Source: Borrelia anserina Es
GTDB lineage: Bacteria; Spirochaetota; Spirochaetia; Borreliales; Borreliaceae
Direction of reading: 5' to 3'
Assembly: GCF_001936255.1 (NCBI RefSeq)
Contig: NZ_CP013704.1
Location: 248,001-312,000, forward strand
DNA: 64,000 nucleotides
The notes beneath the pieces are model-generated. The model was not told the origin of the DNA. It ran no database searches and was given only the letters and a program-made list of their open reading frames with translations. The position numbers and the translations under genes were made by a program. Position 1 is the stretch's first letter. Each line of letters opens with the position of its first letter. Below are positions 46,505-56,240 of this stretch, piece by piece.

Positions 46505-47425
46505 CTAGAATATAGAAGACAAATTCTTAAATTTTTCCTCTATTCTATCAAGTTGAGAAGAAATTCGCGCATCTATTTCTCCAAAATCAGTCTCAATAAC
46601 ACAACCACCTTTTCCTACATTAATGTCTTCAATAACTTCCAGATTGTCTATAAAATCAAATTTCGAAATAAACTCATGCTTCTGATGATTCACAATATCT
46701 ATGTCATCAAGATTGACACGAATAACAATATTTGTTTTACTTTTGATTTTCTTTAAAGCCTCATTTACATTTTCTATAACAACACCTTTTTGAGAATCTA
46801 TAATCTTTTTAACAACTTTAACTGCAATCTGCATCACAAGATTCATTATATGCTCACCTGAAGATTCAAGAATTTCCTTTCTTTTTGCAACCAAAGAAGA
46901 TACCATATTATTTAATTTACCTAATACTTGATCAAAATCTTCACATCCCCTCTTAAATCCCGCATCATATCCTTCATTCCTTCCTCTTTCAAGCTCTATC
47001 TCAAACTCTCTTTTTAATCTCTCTTCATGTTCTTTAACTATTTGTTCAATTTTTAAATTAGATTCTCGCTCAATTGCCTCTTTTTTATCCTCAGCTTCTT
47101 TCTGCAAAAACTCAGCTCTTTCACTAGCCAAATTTACTATTTTATTAGCTTGTTCTTTAGCTTCTTCAAGAAGCTTAGAACATTCAGTATCTATCTCCTT
47201 TTTAGCAAGCTCACGCTCATGTTCAATTGCTTCTCGAAGTTTTGCCCTCTGATTTTCTAAGTCTTCAAGCTCATTGCGAAGCTTAAGGCTGCGGCTATCT
47301 ATATCAGAAATTTCACTTTCTTTTTTCTTAATTTCCAAAGACTTAAAAATAGGATTTGCAATCTCAACAAATTCCAACTTTGCTACATTTACAACTTCTT
47401 TTGATTTATATAAAACCCTAGGCAA
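46505..47425 (-). CDS. fliH: flagellar export regulator FliH
   Basis: A 306 aa stator-like regulator of FliI. A long Glu/Lys coiled coil runs over residues 25-145, and the C-terminal 130 residues carry the FliH/V-ATPase E-like domain (VGKGGCVIETDFGEIDARIS). In spirochaetes FliH forms spokes between FliI and the C-ring (family knowledge). TTG start with AAGGAG 6 bases upstream. Confidence 0.93.
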   Translation of the reverse strand: MPRVLYKSKEVVNVAKLEFVEIANPIFKSLEIKKKESEISDIDSRSLKLRNELEDLENQRAKLREAIEHERELAKKEIDTECSKLLEEAKEQANKIVNLASERAEFLQKEAEDKKEAIERESNLKIEQIVKEHEERLKREFEIELERGRNEGYDAGFKRGCEDFDQVLGKLNNMVSSLVAKRKEILESSGEHIMNLVMQIAVKVVKKIIDSQKGVVIENVNEALKKIKSKTNIVIRVNLDDIDIVNHQKHEFISKFDFIDNLEVIEDINVGKGGCVIETDFGEIDARISSQLDRIEEKFKNLSSIF

Positions 47426-47439
47426 ATATAACTCCTTTC

Positions 47440-48474
47440 TCAGACAAGTACATCTTCTTCGCCACCCCTTGAAATTACTATTTCACCCTGCTCCTCTAAC
47501 TTCCTAATAAGAGAAACAATTTTTTGCTGAGCTTCCTCAACATCCTTACGCCTAGTAGGACCTAAAAACTCCATATCTTCTTTAAGCATACCAGCAGCTC
47601 TCCTAGACATATTTTTAAAAATCTTATCTTGAACAGGCACATCAACTGATTTTAAAGCTTTTGCTAATTCCTGACCATCTATTTCTCGTAAAATTCTCTG
47701 TATCGATCTATCATCAAGAAGAACAATATCTTCAAATACAAACATCTTCTTCTTTATTTCTTCTGCAAGCTCAGGGTCTTCCTCTTCAAGAGACTCAATA
47801 ATAAACTTTTCTGTCTTTCGATCAGCCATGTTAATTATCTCAACGACATTATCAACACCTCCAGCTGAAGTATAATCCTCTGAAGATAGTGAAGCTAGCT
47901 TTTTCTCAAGCACTCTTTCAACTTCTCTTACTACTTCAGGAGAAGTCCTATCCATCAATGCAATCCTTCTTGCAACATTAGTCTGAATTTCAGTAGGAAG
48001 ACTAGAAAGAATAAATGAAGCCTTTTGAGGATCAAGATACGAAAGTATTAAAGCAATGGTCTGCGGATGTTCTTGTTGAATAAAGTTTAAAATATTAGCA
48101 GGATCTGCTCTTCTAACAAATTCAAAAGGCCTTGACTGCAAAGCAGAACCTAAGTTGTTAATAATATCTACTGCCTTTTGAGTTCCAAGAGACTTTTCAA
48201 GAAGCTCCCTAGCATAATCTATGCCACCCTTTTGAATAAACTCTTGAGCCATCATTAACTCTTTAAACTCCAAGAGAACACTATCTTTAAGCTCAGAAGT
48301 AACGACATCAAGTCTTGCTATCTCAAATGTTAAAGCTTCTATCTCCTCTTGAGATAAGTACTTAAATATTTTAGACGAAATTTCAGAACCTATTGAAACT
48401 AATAAAATAGCTGCTTTCTGTTTCCCTGTTAAAGTAGAAACACCAAATATTTCTTTGTCCTTTTGCTCTTCCAT
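47440..48474 (-). CDS. fliG: flagellar switch protein FliG
   Basis: A 344 aa rotor protein. The N-terminal domain (GKQKAAILLVSIGSEISSKI) binds FliF; the middle domain has EHPQTIALILSYL (EHPQ motif), and the C-terminal torque helix is charged (DDRSIQRILREIDGQELAKA). Borrelia has a second, more divergent fliG elsewhere; this one is the canonical operon copy (usually called FliG2). Confidence 0.96.
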   Translation of the reverse strand: MEEQKDKEIFGVSTLTGKQKAAILLVSIGSEISSKIFKYLSQEEIEALTFEIARLDVVTSELKDSVLLEFKELMMAQEFIQKGGIDYARELLEKSLGTQKAVDIINNLGSALQSRPFEFVRRADPANILNFIQQEHPQTIALILSYLDPQKASFILSSLPTEIQTNVARRIALMDRTSPEVVREVERVLEKKLASLSSEDYTSAGGVDNVVEIINMADRKTEKFIIESLEEEDPELAEEIKKKMFVFEDIVLLDDRSIQRILREIDGQELAKALKSVDVPVQDKIFKNMSRRAAGMLKEDMEFLGPTRRKDVEEAQQKIVSLIRKLEEQGEIVISRGGEEDVLV

Positions 48475-48489
48475 ATAAATTATTACCCT

Positions 48490-50196
48490 TTATACATTCT
48501 TCACAATCCATGTTCTAATAAGTTTAGCAACATCTTCGGGTTTTTCTCTAGCTAAAAGTTCAGCATTACTCTGAAGCTCATCTTCTTCTCTAAGTCCACC
48601 AACAACATCATCAACACCAATATCCTCATTATCCATTAATACCTGCTGGCGTCTTAAATGTGCTTGCCTTGCAAACTCTTCTTCTCTAAGACGCCTTCTT
48701 CTCTCAAGCTCTCTAGACAAAACGAAAAATATTGTAAATATTAATATTAATAATGCGAATATTATACTTGCTATAAAAGCGAAAAATTTAAATTTTTCGC
48801 TCGCAAAATAAGCTTCATCTATCTTTCTAAACTCATTCATTCGATCAAAAGCAATATTCCTCACAGTAATTGAATCACCCCTCTCTGGCTTATACTCAAA
48901 AGAACTTTGCAAAACATCTGTAATGTTTTTTAAAGCTTCATCAGAAATAGGCTTATACTCCCTCTTGCGCATACCATTTTCCATAACAAAATTGCCAGAA
49001 TCATCATAAACAAAATCCCAAACACCATCTATAAAGACACCAAGAGAGATTCCTGCAATTCTAGCAGGCTCCTTCTCACTTAAAGATTTCTTCTCATTAA
49101 GAGCAACATTTTTTATTTCCTTAAATTCATTTGACTTGCCAATAATATCACTTAAATCCCGGTACTCAGGTGGAGTGTTACCCTCCTGACCAGGTGGTCC
49201 CCATGGACTATAACCTTGTCCTTCATACTCTCTTTTATGTACTTGAGAAGAAATCAATGTAGAATCACTAACTTTTCTTGTGTTATAAGAAACTTTTGGA
49301 TCCTGAGGCTCAATCTCAATAGGCGCATACTCCTTTGATTCTGTAGTTTGACGAGAAGTATCAAGTGTCACATTAACTCTTGCAATCATAAATCTATCAA
49401 CAGATAAAACCCTACCTAAAGCGGAATCGATTTCATCTCGAAGCATAGATTCATATTTTAACTTGAGCTTTCTTTCCTTTTCAGCTAAATCAATTCTATC
49501 AATGCCACCCAAATTAGAAAAATCATTTAAAATAGTCCCTTTATTATCAACAATAGCAATATTATCTGATTCAAGACCCTCAATAGCGTATTGAATCAAC
49601 TTAACAAGCCCTTCTACCTTTTTACGATTAGTGATGATATCAGACCCTGGCTTAGGAGTAATTCTAACAGAAGCTTTAACTGGCTCTTGTGATTCCTTAA
49701 AAATAGCCTTTTCAGGCATAACAAGATTAATACTAACAGCATCAACATCATCAAGAGCAACAATATGCTGCTCAACAGCTCTTGTAATTGATCTTCTAAG
49801 ATTAACATTTCTCTCGAAATCTGTAATAGTCCATCTATCAATATCAAAAAGAGACCAAGGATCCATATGCACAGGCACAAGCTCCTCTCTTACAAAAATT
49901 GCTCTCATCCTCTTCGATATATTTTCGTCACTTAAGTAAATCTTTCCATCAGAAGTAATAGAATATTCAACATTTTCTTTATCTAATCTTTGAACTATTC
50001 TATCTAGCAAGTACTGATCCTTAATGCCAACACCAAAAAGAGCAACCCCCTGTTTTTTAGTAGAAAATTTTATGAGAAAAATAAGTGCTAGAATTACAAA
50101 TAAAGCAATAACACCAAAAGCCATTTTTTGAATCATACTGGCCTTTTTCAAACTCTCATTTACTGATGCAAAAAACTTAGTAATCAAATTGCCCAA
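48490..50196 (-). CDS. fliF: flagellar MS-ring protein FliF
   Basis: A 568 aa inner-membrane ring protein. Two TM helices (residues 25-45 and about 455-478) flank the periplasmic ring-building domains. The cytoplasmic C-terminal tail REKPEDVAKLIRTWIVKNV (residues 550-568) is the FliG-binding helix and is intact. Complete length. 14 bases upstream of fliG. Confidence 0.96.
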   Translation of the reverse strand: MGNLITKFFASVNESLKKASMIQKMAFGVIALFVILALIFLIKFSTKKQGVALFGVGIKDQYLLDRIVQRLDKENVEYSITSDGKIYLSDENISKRMRAIFVREELVPVHMDPWSLFDIDRWTITDFERNVNLRRSITRAVEQHIVALDDVDAVSINLVMPEKAIFKESQEPVKASVRITPKPGSDIITNRKKVEGLVKLIQYAIEGLESDNIAIVDNKGTILNDFSNLGGIDRIDLAEKERKLKLKYESMLRDEIDSALGRVLSVDRFMIARVNVTLDTSRQTTESKEYAPIEIEPQDPKVSYNTRKVSDSTLISSQVHKREYEGQGYSPWGPPGQEGNTPPEYRDLSDIIGKSNEFKEIKNVALNEKKSLSEKEPARIAGISLGVFIDGVWDFVYDDSGNFVMENGMRKREYKPISDEALKNITDVLQSSFEYKPERGDSITVRNIAFDRMNEFRKIDEAYFASEKFKFFAFIASIIFALLILIFTIFFVLSRELERRRRLREEEFARQAHLRRQQVLMDNEDIGVDDVVGGLREEDELQSNAELLAREKPEDVAKLIRTWIVKNV

Positions 50197-50209
50197 AATG
50201 TCTAGCTCC

Positions 50210-50539
50210 TTAACGAATATTAATTACATCTTGATAAGCCTTTATACTTTTCTCAACAATAGCTTTTGTAATACTTAAATTCATATTAGCCTTAGCCATT
50301 GCTATTACAATATCATGCACATCAATACTATTTGGGTGCAAAATAGCTTGCTGTGACATTTCAAATACATTTAATTGACTATTATTCACCTCAGATATCA
50401 AATTAAAGAATAACTCTTTAAAAGTTTTAGCCTTTTCCTCATGCTTAACATCAAAATCAGAAAAATTTCTATCAAAATGCAAAGGATTTTTACGAATTAA
50501 ATAAATATTATTATCTGCAAAAAAAGAATCTACTTTCAT
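50210..50539 (-). CDS. fliE: basal-body protein FliE
   Basis: A 109 aa protein linking MS ring and rod. The C-terminal motif HDIVIAMAKANMNLSITKAI is the family signature. ATG start. Thirteen bases before fliF. Confidence 0.93.
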   Translation of the reverse strand: MKVDSFFADNNIYLIRKNPLHFDRNFSDFDVKHEEKAKTFKELFFNLISEVNNSQLNVFEMSQQAILHPNSIDVHDIVIAMAKANMNLSITKAIVEKSIKAYQDVINIR

Positions 50540-50556
50540 TTTCTACAAACCCCCCT

Positions 50557-51015
50557 CTAATTCTGCAGTATTGATAATGCACTTCTAAACATTGCTTTAC
50601 TACTATTAATGACAGTAGAATTTGCCTCATAAGAACGGGCAGCAGATATCATATCTACCATCTCTTCAACGGCATTCACATTAGGAAATTCCACATAACC
50701 TCTTAGATCTCCAGACTTTATTGCATCAGGATGAGTAGGATCATACTTTAGCTTTAAAGGAGACTTGTCTTTCTCAATACCAGCAACTCTTACACCTTGA
50801 CCAACCCCATTATCAAGATAATCAGGAATAAAAGGGCCCTTCCAATATGGACTTACAACCCTTGGAGCAAAAATTATTCTCTGTCTCCTATAAGAGCCCC
50901 CTTCAGAAGTTCTAGTAGTCTCCACATTTGCAATATTATTTGCAATAACATCTAGCCTTAATCTTTGAGCTGTTAAACCTGTTGAAGCAGTATTAATACT
51001 TGAAAATAATCCCAT
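50557..51015 (-). CDS. flgC: flagellar rod protein FlgC
   Basis: A 152 aa proximal rod protein. N-terminal rod motif (STGLTAQRLRLDVIANNIANVET) and C-terminal helix (VEEMVDMISAARSYEANSTV). ATG start, 25 bases after flgB. Confidence 0.95.
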   Translation of the reverse strand: MGLFSSINTASTGLTAQRLRLDVIANNIANVETTRTSEGGSYRRQRIIFAPRVVSPYWKGPFIPDYLDNGVGQGVRVAGIEKDKSPLKLKYDPTHPDAIKSGDLRGYVEFPNVNAVEEMVDMISAARSYEANSTVINSSKAMFRSALSILQN

Positions 51016-51040
51016 ATATAATATCCCTTAAGGTTATAGT

Positions 51041-51448
51041 TTATTTTATTACAATATTTACACTTTTAAAATGATGGGCCTGAATATTTGTAAACAAGTT
51101 ATACATCATTTGATTCTGAAAAAGGTTTTTCATCTCAGAATCAATATCAACATTATTGCCATTGTTATTAAAAGTAGAAAGATAATCAAGCATTCTGCGA
51201 GGTTTAACGTCTAAATACTCTAATTCTTTAAAGCCATCTAAATGTTTATCATTACCTTTTACCAAAGCTAAATTACTTGCTCTTTCACTTAAAATTGCTT
51301 GTTCAAATTCAGCTTCAAAAGTGACTTTACTCCTCTTAAAATTCGGAGTATCTACATTTGCAATATTATCAGCCATTACACTTTGTCTTAAACTAAGAAC
51401 ATCTAAATACCTATGTGTCAAATCGATTGATCTTTCAAAATTATTCAA
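51041..51448 (-). CDS. flgB: flagellar rod protein FlgB
   Basis: A 135 aa proximal rod protein, first gene of the motility block. Rod motif SLRQSVMADNIANVDTPNFK is clear. TTG start with GAGGG 7 bases upstream. A 32-base gap with a promoter-like box separates it from hslU. Confidence 0.94.
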   Translation of the reverse strand: MNNFERSIDLTHRYLDVLSLRQSVMADNIANVDTPNFKRSKVTFEAEFEQAILSERASNLALVKGNDKHLDGFKELEYLDVKPRRMLDYLSTFNNNGNNVDIDSEMKNLFQNQMMYNLFTNIQAHHFKSVNIVIK

Positions 51449-51480
51449 GCTAGTACCCTCACATTAAAAACTAACTTTTA

Positions 51481-52833
51481 CTATATTATATAATAATTTA
51501 AGTCTTTTTGTTCGTTAATTTTGATTTTTTCATTAACATAATCCAAATTTATTTCGACTCTTTTTAACTTGCTACCGGGAGCCTCGAAAAAAAGATCGGC
51601 AAGAATCTTTTCCATGACCCCATGCAACCTTCTTGCTCCGAGATTTTCTCCCTCAGAATTCATATCAAAGGCAAGCTCAGCTATTCTATCAACTGCCTCT
51701 TCACTAAATGTTAAAGTCAAATCATAAACTTTAAACATTGCAACATATTGCCTTATTAAGGAATTTTTAGTGTGCTTTAAAATATTTTTGAAGTCACCCA
51801 CACTTAAGCTCTTAAGCTCAACTTTAATTGGAAACCTACCCTGAAGCTCCGGTATTAAATCAGACGGTTTTGACAAATTAAAAGCACCTGCAGCAATAAA
51901 CAAAATATGAGAAGTATCTACTATACCATATTTCGTATTAACCTTAGAACCCTCAACAATTGGCAAAATATCTCTCTGAACACCTTCTCTGGATACATCA
52001 TTTCCAGTCCTATTTTTAGTAACTATCTTATCGATTTCATCAATAAAAACAATTCCCATATTCTCAACTCTTGATTTAGCAATCTCTACAATATTCTCAT
52101 GATCAACTAATTTATCAAGTTCTTCAGATATGATTATTTCCCTGGCTTTTTTGATTTTCAACTCCCTTCGCTTCTTCCTATCAAATATATTATTAATTAA
52201 CCCTCCAATACTCATATCAATCTCTTCAAAATTACTACCAGAAAATATCTCTATAGTAGAAACAGGCATCTTGCCTGAAACATAAACATCAATAAGATTG
52301 TCATCAATAGCCCCACTTTTTAATTGTTTTCTAAACTTTTCTCTTAATTGTTCACGAACCCTTTTTTCCTCATCACTTGCATTATCATCCTCAGAACTCT
52401 CAGAAGCTTTTAAAAGTTTATCGATAATTCTCTCTTCAGCACGCTTAATAGCCTCTTCACGAACAGAATCATACATTTCTTCTCTGACCATATTCACTGC
52501 AATACTCATCAAATCACGAATCATAGACTCAACATCACGACCCACATAACCTACCTCAGTATATTTTGTAGCTTCAACTTTAATGAAAGGAGCCTTAATA
52601 AATTTCGAAAGCCTTCTTGCAATTTCAGTTTTACCTATTCCAGTTGACCCAACCATAATAATATTTTTAGGCATTACATCATCCCTTATTTCTTTAGGAA
52701 GCTTAGATCTTATATACCTATTAACAAGAGCAATTGAAACCAATTTTTTGGCTTCGACTTGTCCTATTATATATTTATCTAATTCTGCAACAATCTCTTT
52801 AGGTACTATATTTTGATTTTCAATCTTATCCAT
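51481..52833 (-). CDS. hslU: HslU unfoldase (ClpY) of the HslUV protease
   Basis: A 450 aa AAA+ ATPase that unfolds substrates for HslV. Walker A GSTGIGKT at residues 62-69, GYVGRDVESMIRDL (pore loop GYVG), Walker B IVFIDEIDKI, and sensor region GARRLHGVMEKIL. It starts on the hslV stop (TAATG), so translation is coupled. The 3' end carries the flgB promoter region. Confidence 0.96.
   Translation of the reverse strand: MDKIENQNIVPKEIVAELDKYIIGQVEAKKLVSIALVNRYIRSKLPKEIRDDVMPKNIIMVGSTGIGKTEIARRLSKFIKAPFIKVEATKYTEVGYVGRDVESMIRDLMSIAVNMVREEMYDSVREEAIKRAEERIIDKLLKASESSEDDNASDEEKRVREQLREKFRKQLKSGAIDDNLIDVYVSGKMPVSTIEIFSGSNFEEIDMSIGGLINNIFDRKKRRELKIKKAREIIISEELDKLVDHENIVEIAKSRVENMGIVFIDEIDKIVTKNRTGNDVSREGVQRDILPIVEGSKVNTKYGIVDTSHILFIAAGAFNLSKPSDLIPELQGRFPIKVELKSLSVGDFKNILKHTKNSLIRQYVAMFKVYDLTLTFSEEAVDRIAELAFDMNSEGENLGARRLHGVMEKILADLFFEAPGSKLKRVEINLDYVNEKIKINEQKDLNYYII
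51485..51490 (-). promoter_or_regulatory. putative -10 box of the flgB operon promoter
   Basis: TATAAT on the minus strand lies within the last codons of hslU, about 37 bases before the flgB TTG. In B. burgdorferi the motility operon is known to start from a sigma70-type promoter ahead of flgB. I do not see a convincing -35 box at the right distance. Confidence 0.45.
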
Positions 52834-53375
52834 TAACTAATCTCCTCAAGTACAATATTTGAGTTTGTATATATACAAACTCTTGCTGCCACCTTTAAAG
52901 ACTTAAAAGCAATATCAGAAGCACTTAATTTTTTATTTTCCATATAAGCAAGCGCCGCTGAATATGCATAATTTCCTCCACTACCAATTGATATTACATC
53001 CTCTTCAGGTTCGACAACATCTCCAGTACCTGAAATTAATAAAATATTCTCAGAATCAGCGACAAGCATCATTGCTTCAAGTTTATGAAGTATTTTGTCA
53101 GATCTCCAATCTTTAGCAAGCTCCACAGCAGCCCTTTTAATATCAATAATTCCATCTTCTCTAGCTTTAACTTTTTCCTCAAATTTCTCAAAAAGAGTAA
53201 TAGCATCAGAAGTTGAACCTGCAAATCCTGCTAAAATTTTTCCATTAACTAATTTTCTTATTTTTACAGCATTGGACTTTAAAACAGTATATCCAAAAGT
53301 TACTTGCCCATCTGCTGCTACTACAGTTTTCCCTCCCCTCCTTATTGCAATAACCGTAGTTCCTTTAAAACTCAT
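52833..53375 (-). CDS. hslV: HslV peptidase (ClpQ) of the HslUV protease
   Basis: A 180 aa N-terminal-Thr peptidase. The catalytic Thr is expected at residue 6 (GTTVIAIRR), after a 5-residue leader MSFKG that must be removed. Other family motifs are AADGQVTFG, GFAGSTSDA and AVELAKDWR. Strong GGGGGGA ribosome site. Twelve bases downstream of dprA. Confidence 0.95.
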   Translation of the reverse strand: MSFKGTTVIAIRRGGKTVVAADGQVTFGYTVLKSNAVKIRKLVNGKILAGFAGSTSDAITLFEKFEEKVKAREDGIIDIKRAAVELAKDWRSDKILHKLEAMMLVADSENILLISGTGDVVEPEEDVISIGSGGNYAYSAALAYMENKKLSASDIAFKSLKVAARVCIYTNSNIVLEEIS

Positions 53376-53386
53376 GATATCCCCCC

Positions 53387-54331
53387 CTATTTAGATATTT
53401 CATTCAATAATTCATTAATAAGCATACTCGATATATCTTTACCTACACAACAGACATCTAAATCACCACCAATTTCTGGCTCATTATAATGAACATTTAA
53501 TATCCTATAAAGATCTGGTACTGATTTTATCTCTTGAGCTCCAGAATCATATAAAATCCTAGCACCATCACCAGAATAATCAATGTTATAGACATAAATA
53601 TCAAGACCTAAATCAAGTCCAAGCTCAGCAGTAATCAAGGCCCCTGATTTCCTCGGTGCATAGGTAATAAAAATAGCATCCGAAAGACCAGCTACTATTC
53701 TATTCCTCTTTGCAAAAAAGTAACTCTGTATCCTCTCATAAGGCAAAGTTTCAGTAAGAACACCTCCACCATTTTCTAAAAGACTAGCGACATATTTCCT
53801 ATTTCGCTTTGGATAAATATTATCAATATCTGTCGCAATAACTGCATATGTTCTTTTTCCCTCATTGATTGCACCTAGATGTGCTGCAATATCAGCTCCT
53901 ATTGCAAATCCAGATATGACCTCCACATGATTACTAACAAGGTGAGATGACAACTCTTTAATTTTATCGACCAAATCCCTACTGATTTGCCTTGAACCAA
54001 CAACAGCCCACGACAAGAAATTAGGGCTTGGAAGATTACCCTTATAATAAACAGCAAATGGAGGGTCATAAATCCTCTTAAGCTTTAAAGGATAATCTTT
54101 AGAGCCAAGACTCACAACCTTTGCACCTGTTTTATTAATAATTTTTTGCTGCAATTCTACCAATTTTAAATTAGGAAGTCTATGAATTTTTCTAAAATCT
54201 CTAGATAAATAATTAGAAATATCTTTTAAACTTAACTTACAAAGATCACTTAAATCAAAAGCATTAAAAATCTTAAGTTTTTCTTCACTCCTTAAGAACC
54301 TTAAATTATCAACATAAATCAATTTAAACAT
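53387..54331 (-). CDS. dprA: DprA/Smf family DNA-processing protein
   Basis: A 314 aa protein with the Rossmann-like DprA core: VVGSRQISRDL, VISGFAIGADIAAHLGAI and FAKRNRIVAGLSDA. DprA loads RecA on incoming single strands in competent bacteria. Borrelia is not known as naturally competent, so the role may be in recombination. C-terminal winged helix seems absent or short. Confidence 0.9.
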   Translation of the reverse strand: MFKLIYVDNLRFLRSEEKLKIFNAFDLSDLCKLSLKDISNYLSRDFRKIHRLPNLKLVELQQKIINKTGAKVVSLGSKDYPLKLKRIYDPPFAVYYKGNLPSPNFLSWAVVGSRQISRDLVDKIKELSSHLVSNHVEVISGFAIGADIAAHLGAINEGKRTYAVIATDIDNIYPKRNRKYVASLLENGGGVLTETLPYERIQSYFFAKRNRIVAGLSDAIFITYAPRKSGALITAELGLDLGLDIYVYNIDYSGDGARILYDSGAQEIKSVPDLYRILNVHYNEPEIGGDLDVCCVGKDISSMLINELLNEISK

Positions 54332-54336
54332 AAAAG

Positions 54337-55023
54337 TTACTTAAAATTATTCATTATTTTATCAACTCCCTCTATTTGCTCTTGAGTTGAAGCTTTACTC
54401 TTTGCCTTTCTGTAAAACAATAAAGCATTATCAAAATCTCCAAGAGAATAATAATTTGCACCTCGCAACATAAAAAATTCAAAATAATCCTCTCCCATAG
54501 ACTCAAGCTTACTTAAATATCTCTTAGCTTCTAACTGTTTATCAAGATCATAAACATACATAGTAGAGAGAGCAAAAATAGCTTCCTTAAAATCACCTTT
54601 AATAGAAATTGATTTTAAAAAAGAATTCTCGGCAAGAATGAAATACTCCTCAATTTTTTCTTTAGTCGCCATCCCTTTAGCTAAATTATAAGAAGAAATT
54701 CCTATATAAAAATGCGAAAAATAATTATCTGGCCCATACTCTAAATTTTTATTAAAATACTCAATAGCAGGTCCATATTGACCAAGCTTAATAAGTTCAA
54801 GTCCAATTAAACTAAAAAATCTAGCCTTTTTATCAATGGAATTTATTACTTTTAAAATATTTTGCTCTTCTTTATCAATAAATTCCTTATAAACTTCAAT
54901 TTTTTCTAACGACTTCCCCCCTGCTAGCTCGATTTCTCTTATTCTAAGTCCAAGATTGACTTTTTCCTTAGATCTATCTCCACAAGAAACTAAAAACAAA
55001 AATATTAACGCCCATTTTTTCAT
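54337..55023 (-). CDS. TPR-repeat lipoprotein
   Basis: A 228 aa probable lipoprotein: signal MKKWALIFLFLVSCG with the lipid-attached Cys at residue 14. The rest is helical TPR repeats (GPAIEYFNKNLEYGPDNYFS and similar). Starts immediately after the ftsZ stop (TGA then ATG). Function unknown; location suggests envelope or division support. Confidence 0.8.
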   Translation of the reverse strand: MKKWALIFLFLVSCGDRSKEKVNLGLRIREIELAGGKSLEKIEVYKEFIDKEEQNILKVINSIDKKARFFSLIGLELIKLGQYGPAIEYFNKNLEYGPDNYFSHFYIGISSYNLAKGMATKEKIEEYFILAENSFLKSISIKGDFKEAIFALSTMYVYDLDKQLEAKRYLSKLESMGEDYFEFFMLRGANYYSLGDFDNALLFYRKAKSKASTQEQIEGVDKIMNNFK

Positions 55024-56220
55024 TCAATTGTCACTACTCTTTTTATTTAAATTTCTAAGAAATGTAGGAACATCAATATCATCTTCAAAATAATTAACAC
55101 TTCTTGACTTAGCTATAAAATTATCATTAGCCTCATAAGCACTCCCTGAAGCATCTTGACTACCTGACATTAAACTATCAAACTCTTTTGAACTTAAAGT
55201 ATTATTTTCAAGAGTTCCAGACAAATCACTCTGCCTCTTAGAAGAAAAACCAGTAGCAACAACTGTAACATAAATTTCATCATCAAGATTTGAGTTAATT
55301 GCATGACCATATATTACGGTAGCTTCATCATCAACACTAGCAGTAATTATTCCCATAATTTCTTCAAGCTCAAGCAATGAAAAATCTTCACCTCCGGTTA
55401 TATTAACAAGAAGCCCTTTAGAACCTTCTATTCTAACTTCTTCAAGCAAAGGATTACTAATAGCAGAAGTGGCTGCATCAACTGCTCTATTTTCACCTTT
55501 ACCATAACCAATACCCATTAAAGCATCACCTTGTCCTTGCATAATGCTCTTAACATCAGCAAAATCAATATTAACTTCGCCGTGCTCAATAATAAGACCT
55601 GCAATTCCCTGAACACCCATTCTTAAAACATCATCAGCTCTCTTGAAGGCATCCTTAATTGTAGTTCGCTTATCAACAACAGTTAAAAGTTTTTGATTTG
55701 GAATAATAATTAAAGTATCAACAGATTTTCTTAAGTTGTTTATTCCCTGCTCAGCTAGACGCATTTTTTTAGGACCTTCAAATTTAAAAGGCTTAGTAAC
55801 AACTCCAACAGTTAAAATTCCAAGTTCTTTCGCTACTTGAGCAATAACAGGAGCTGCTCCTGTTCCAGTACCTCCACCCATCCCAGCAGTAATAAACACC
55901 ATATCAGCACCTGCTAGATGATTCTTAATAATATCAATATCTTCTTCTGCCGCAGCTTGTCCAATTTCAGGTCTACCACCGGCTCCAAGACCTGAGGTAA
56001 CTTTAGCTCCAAGGGCAATCTTTATTGGAGCAATAGAAGTTTGAAGAGCTTGAAGATCAGTATTTGCTACAATAAATTCAACATCCCTCACTCCATATTC
56101 AATCATACGATTGACAGCGTTACTACCTCCACCGCCTGCACCAATTACTTTAAGAACCGTAGGATTTGTAGCAGAATCAAACCTTTTTGAATGACTATCA
56201 ATAATATTATAATCTTTCAT
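55024..56220 (-). CDS. ftsZ: cell division GTPase FtsZ
   Basis: Tubulin-like GTPase that builds the division ring. Tubulin signature GGGTGTG at residues 115-121, T7 loop NIDFADVK, and the C-terminal peptide [10 protein letters not shown] that binds FtsA. I start at ATG 56220 (398 aa) with GGAGG 7-8 bases upstream; the longer reading from 56265 would run into ftsA. Confidence 0.97.
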   Translation of the reverse strand: MKDYNIIDSHSKRFDSATNPTVLKVIGAGGGGSNAVNRMIEYGVRDVEFIVANTDLQALQTSIAPIKIALGAKVTSGLGAGGRPEIGQAAAEEDIDIIKNHLAGADMVFITAGMGGGTGTGAAPVIAQVAKELGILTVGVVTKPFKFEGPKKMRLAEQGINNLRKSVDTLIIIPNQKLLTVVDKRTTIKDAFKRADDVLRMGVQGIAGLIIEHGEVNIDFADVKSIMQGQGDALMGIGYGKGENRAVDAATSAISNPLLEEVRIEGSKGLLVNITGGEDFSLLELEEIMGIITASVDDEATVIYGHAINSNLDDEIYVTVVATGFSSKRQSDLSGTLENNTLSSKEFDSLMSGSQDASGSAYEANDNFIAKSRSVNYFEDDIDVPTFLRNLNKKSSDN

Positions 56221-56240
56221 TAAACTTCCTCCATGATTGG

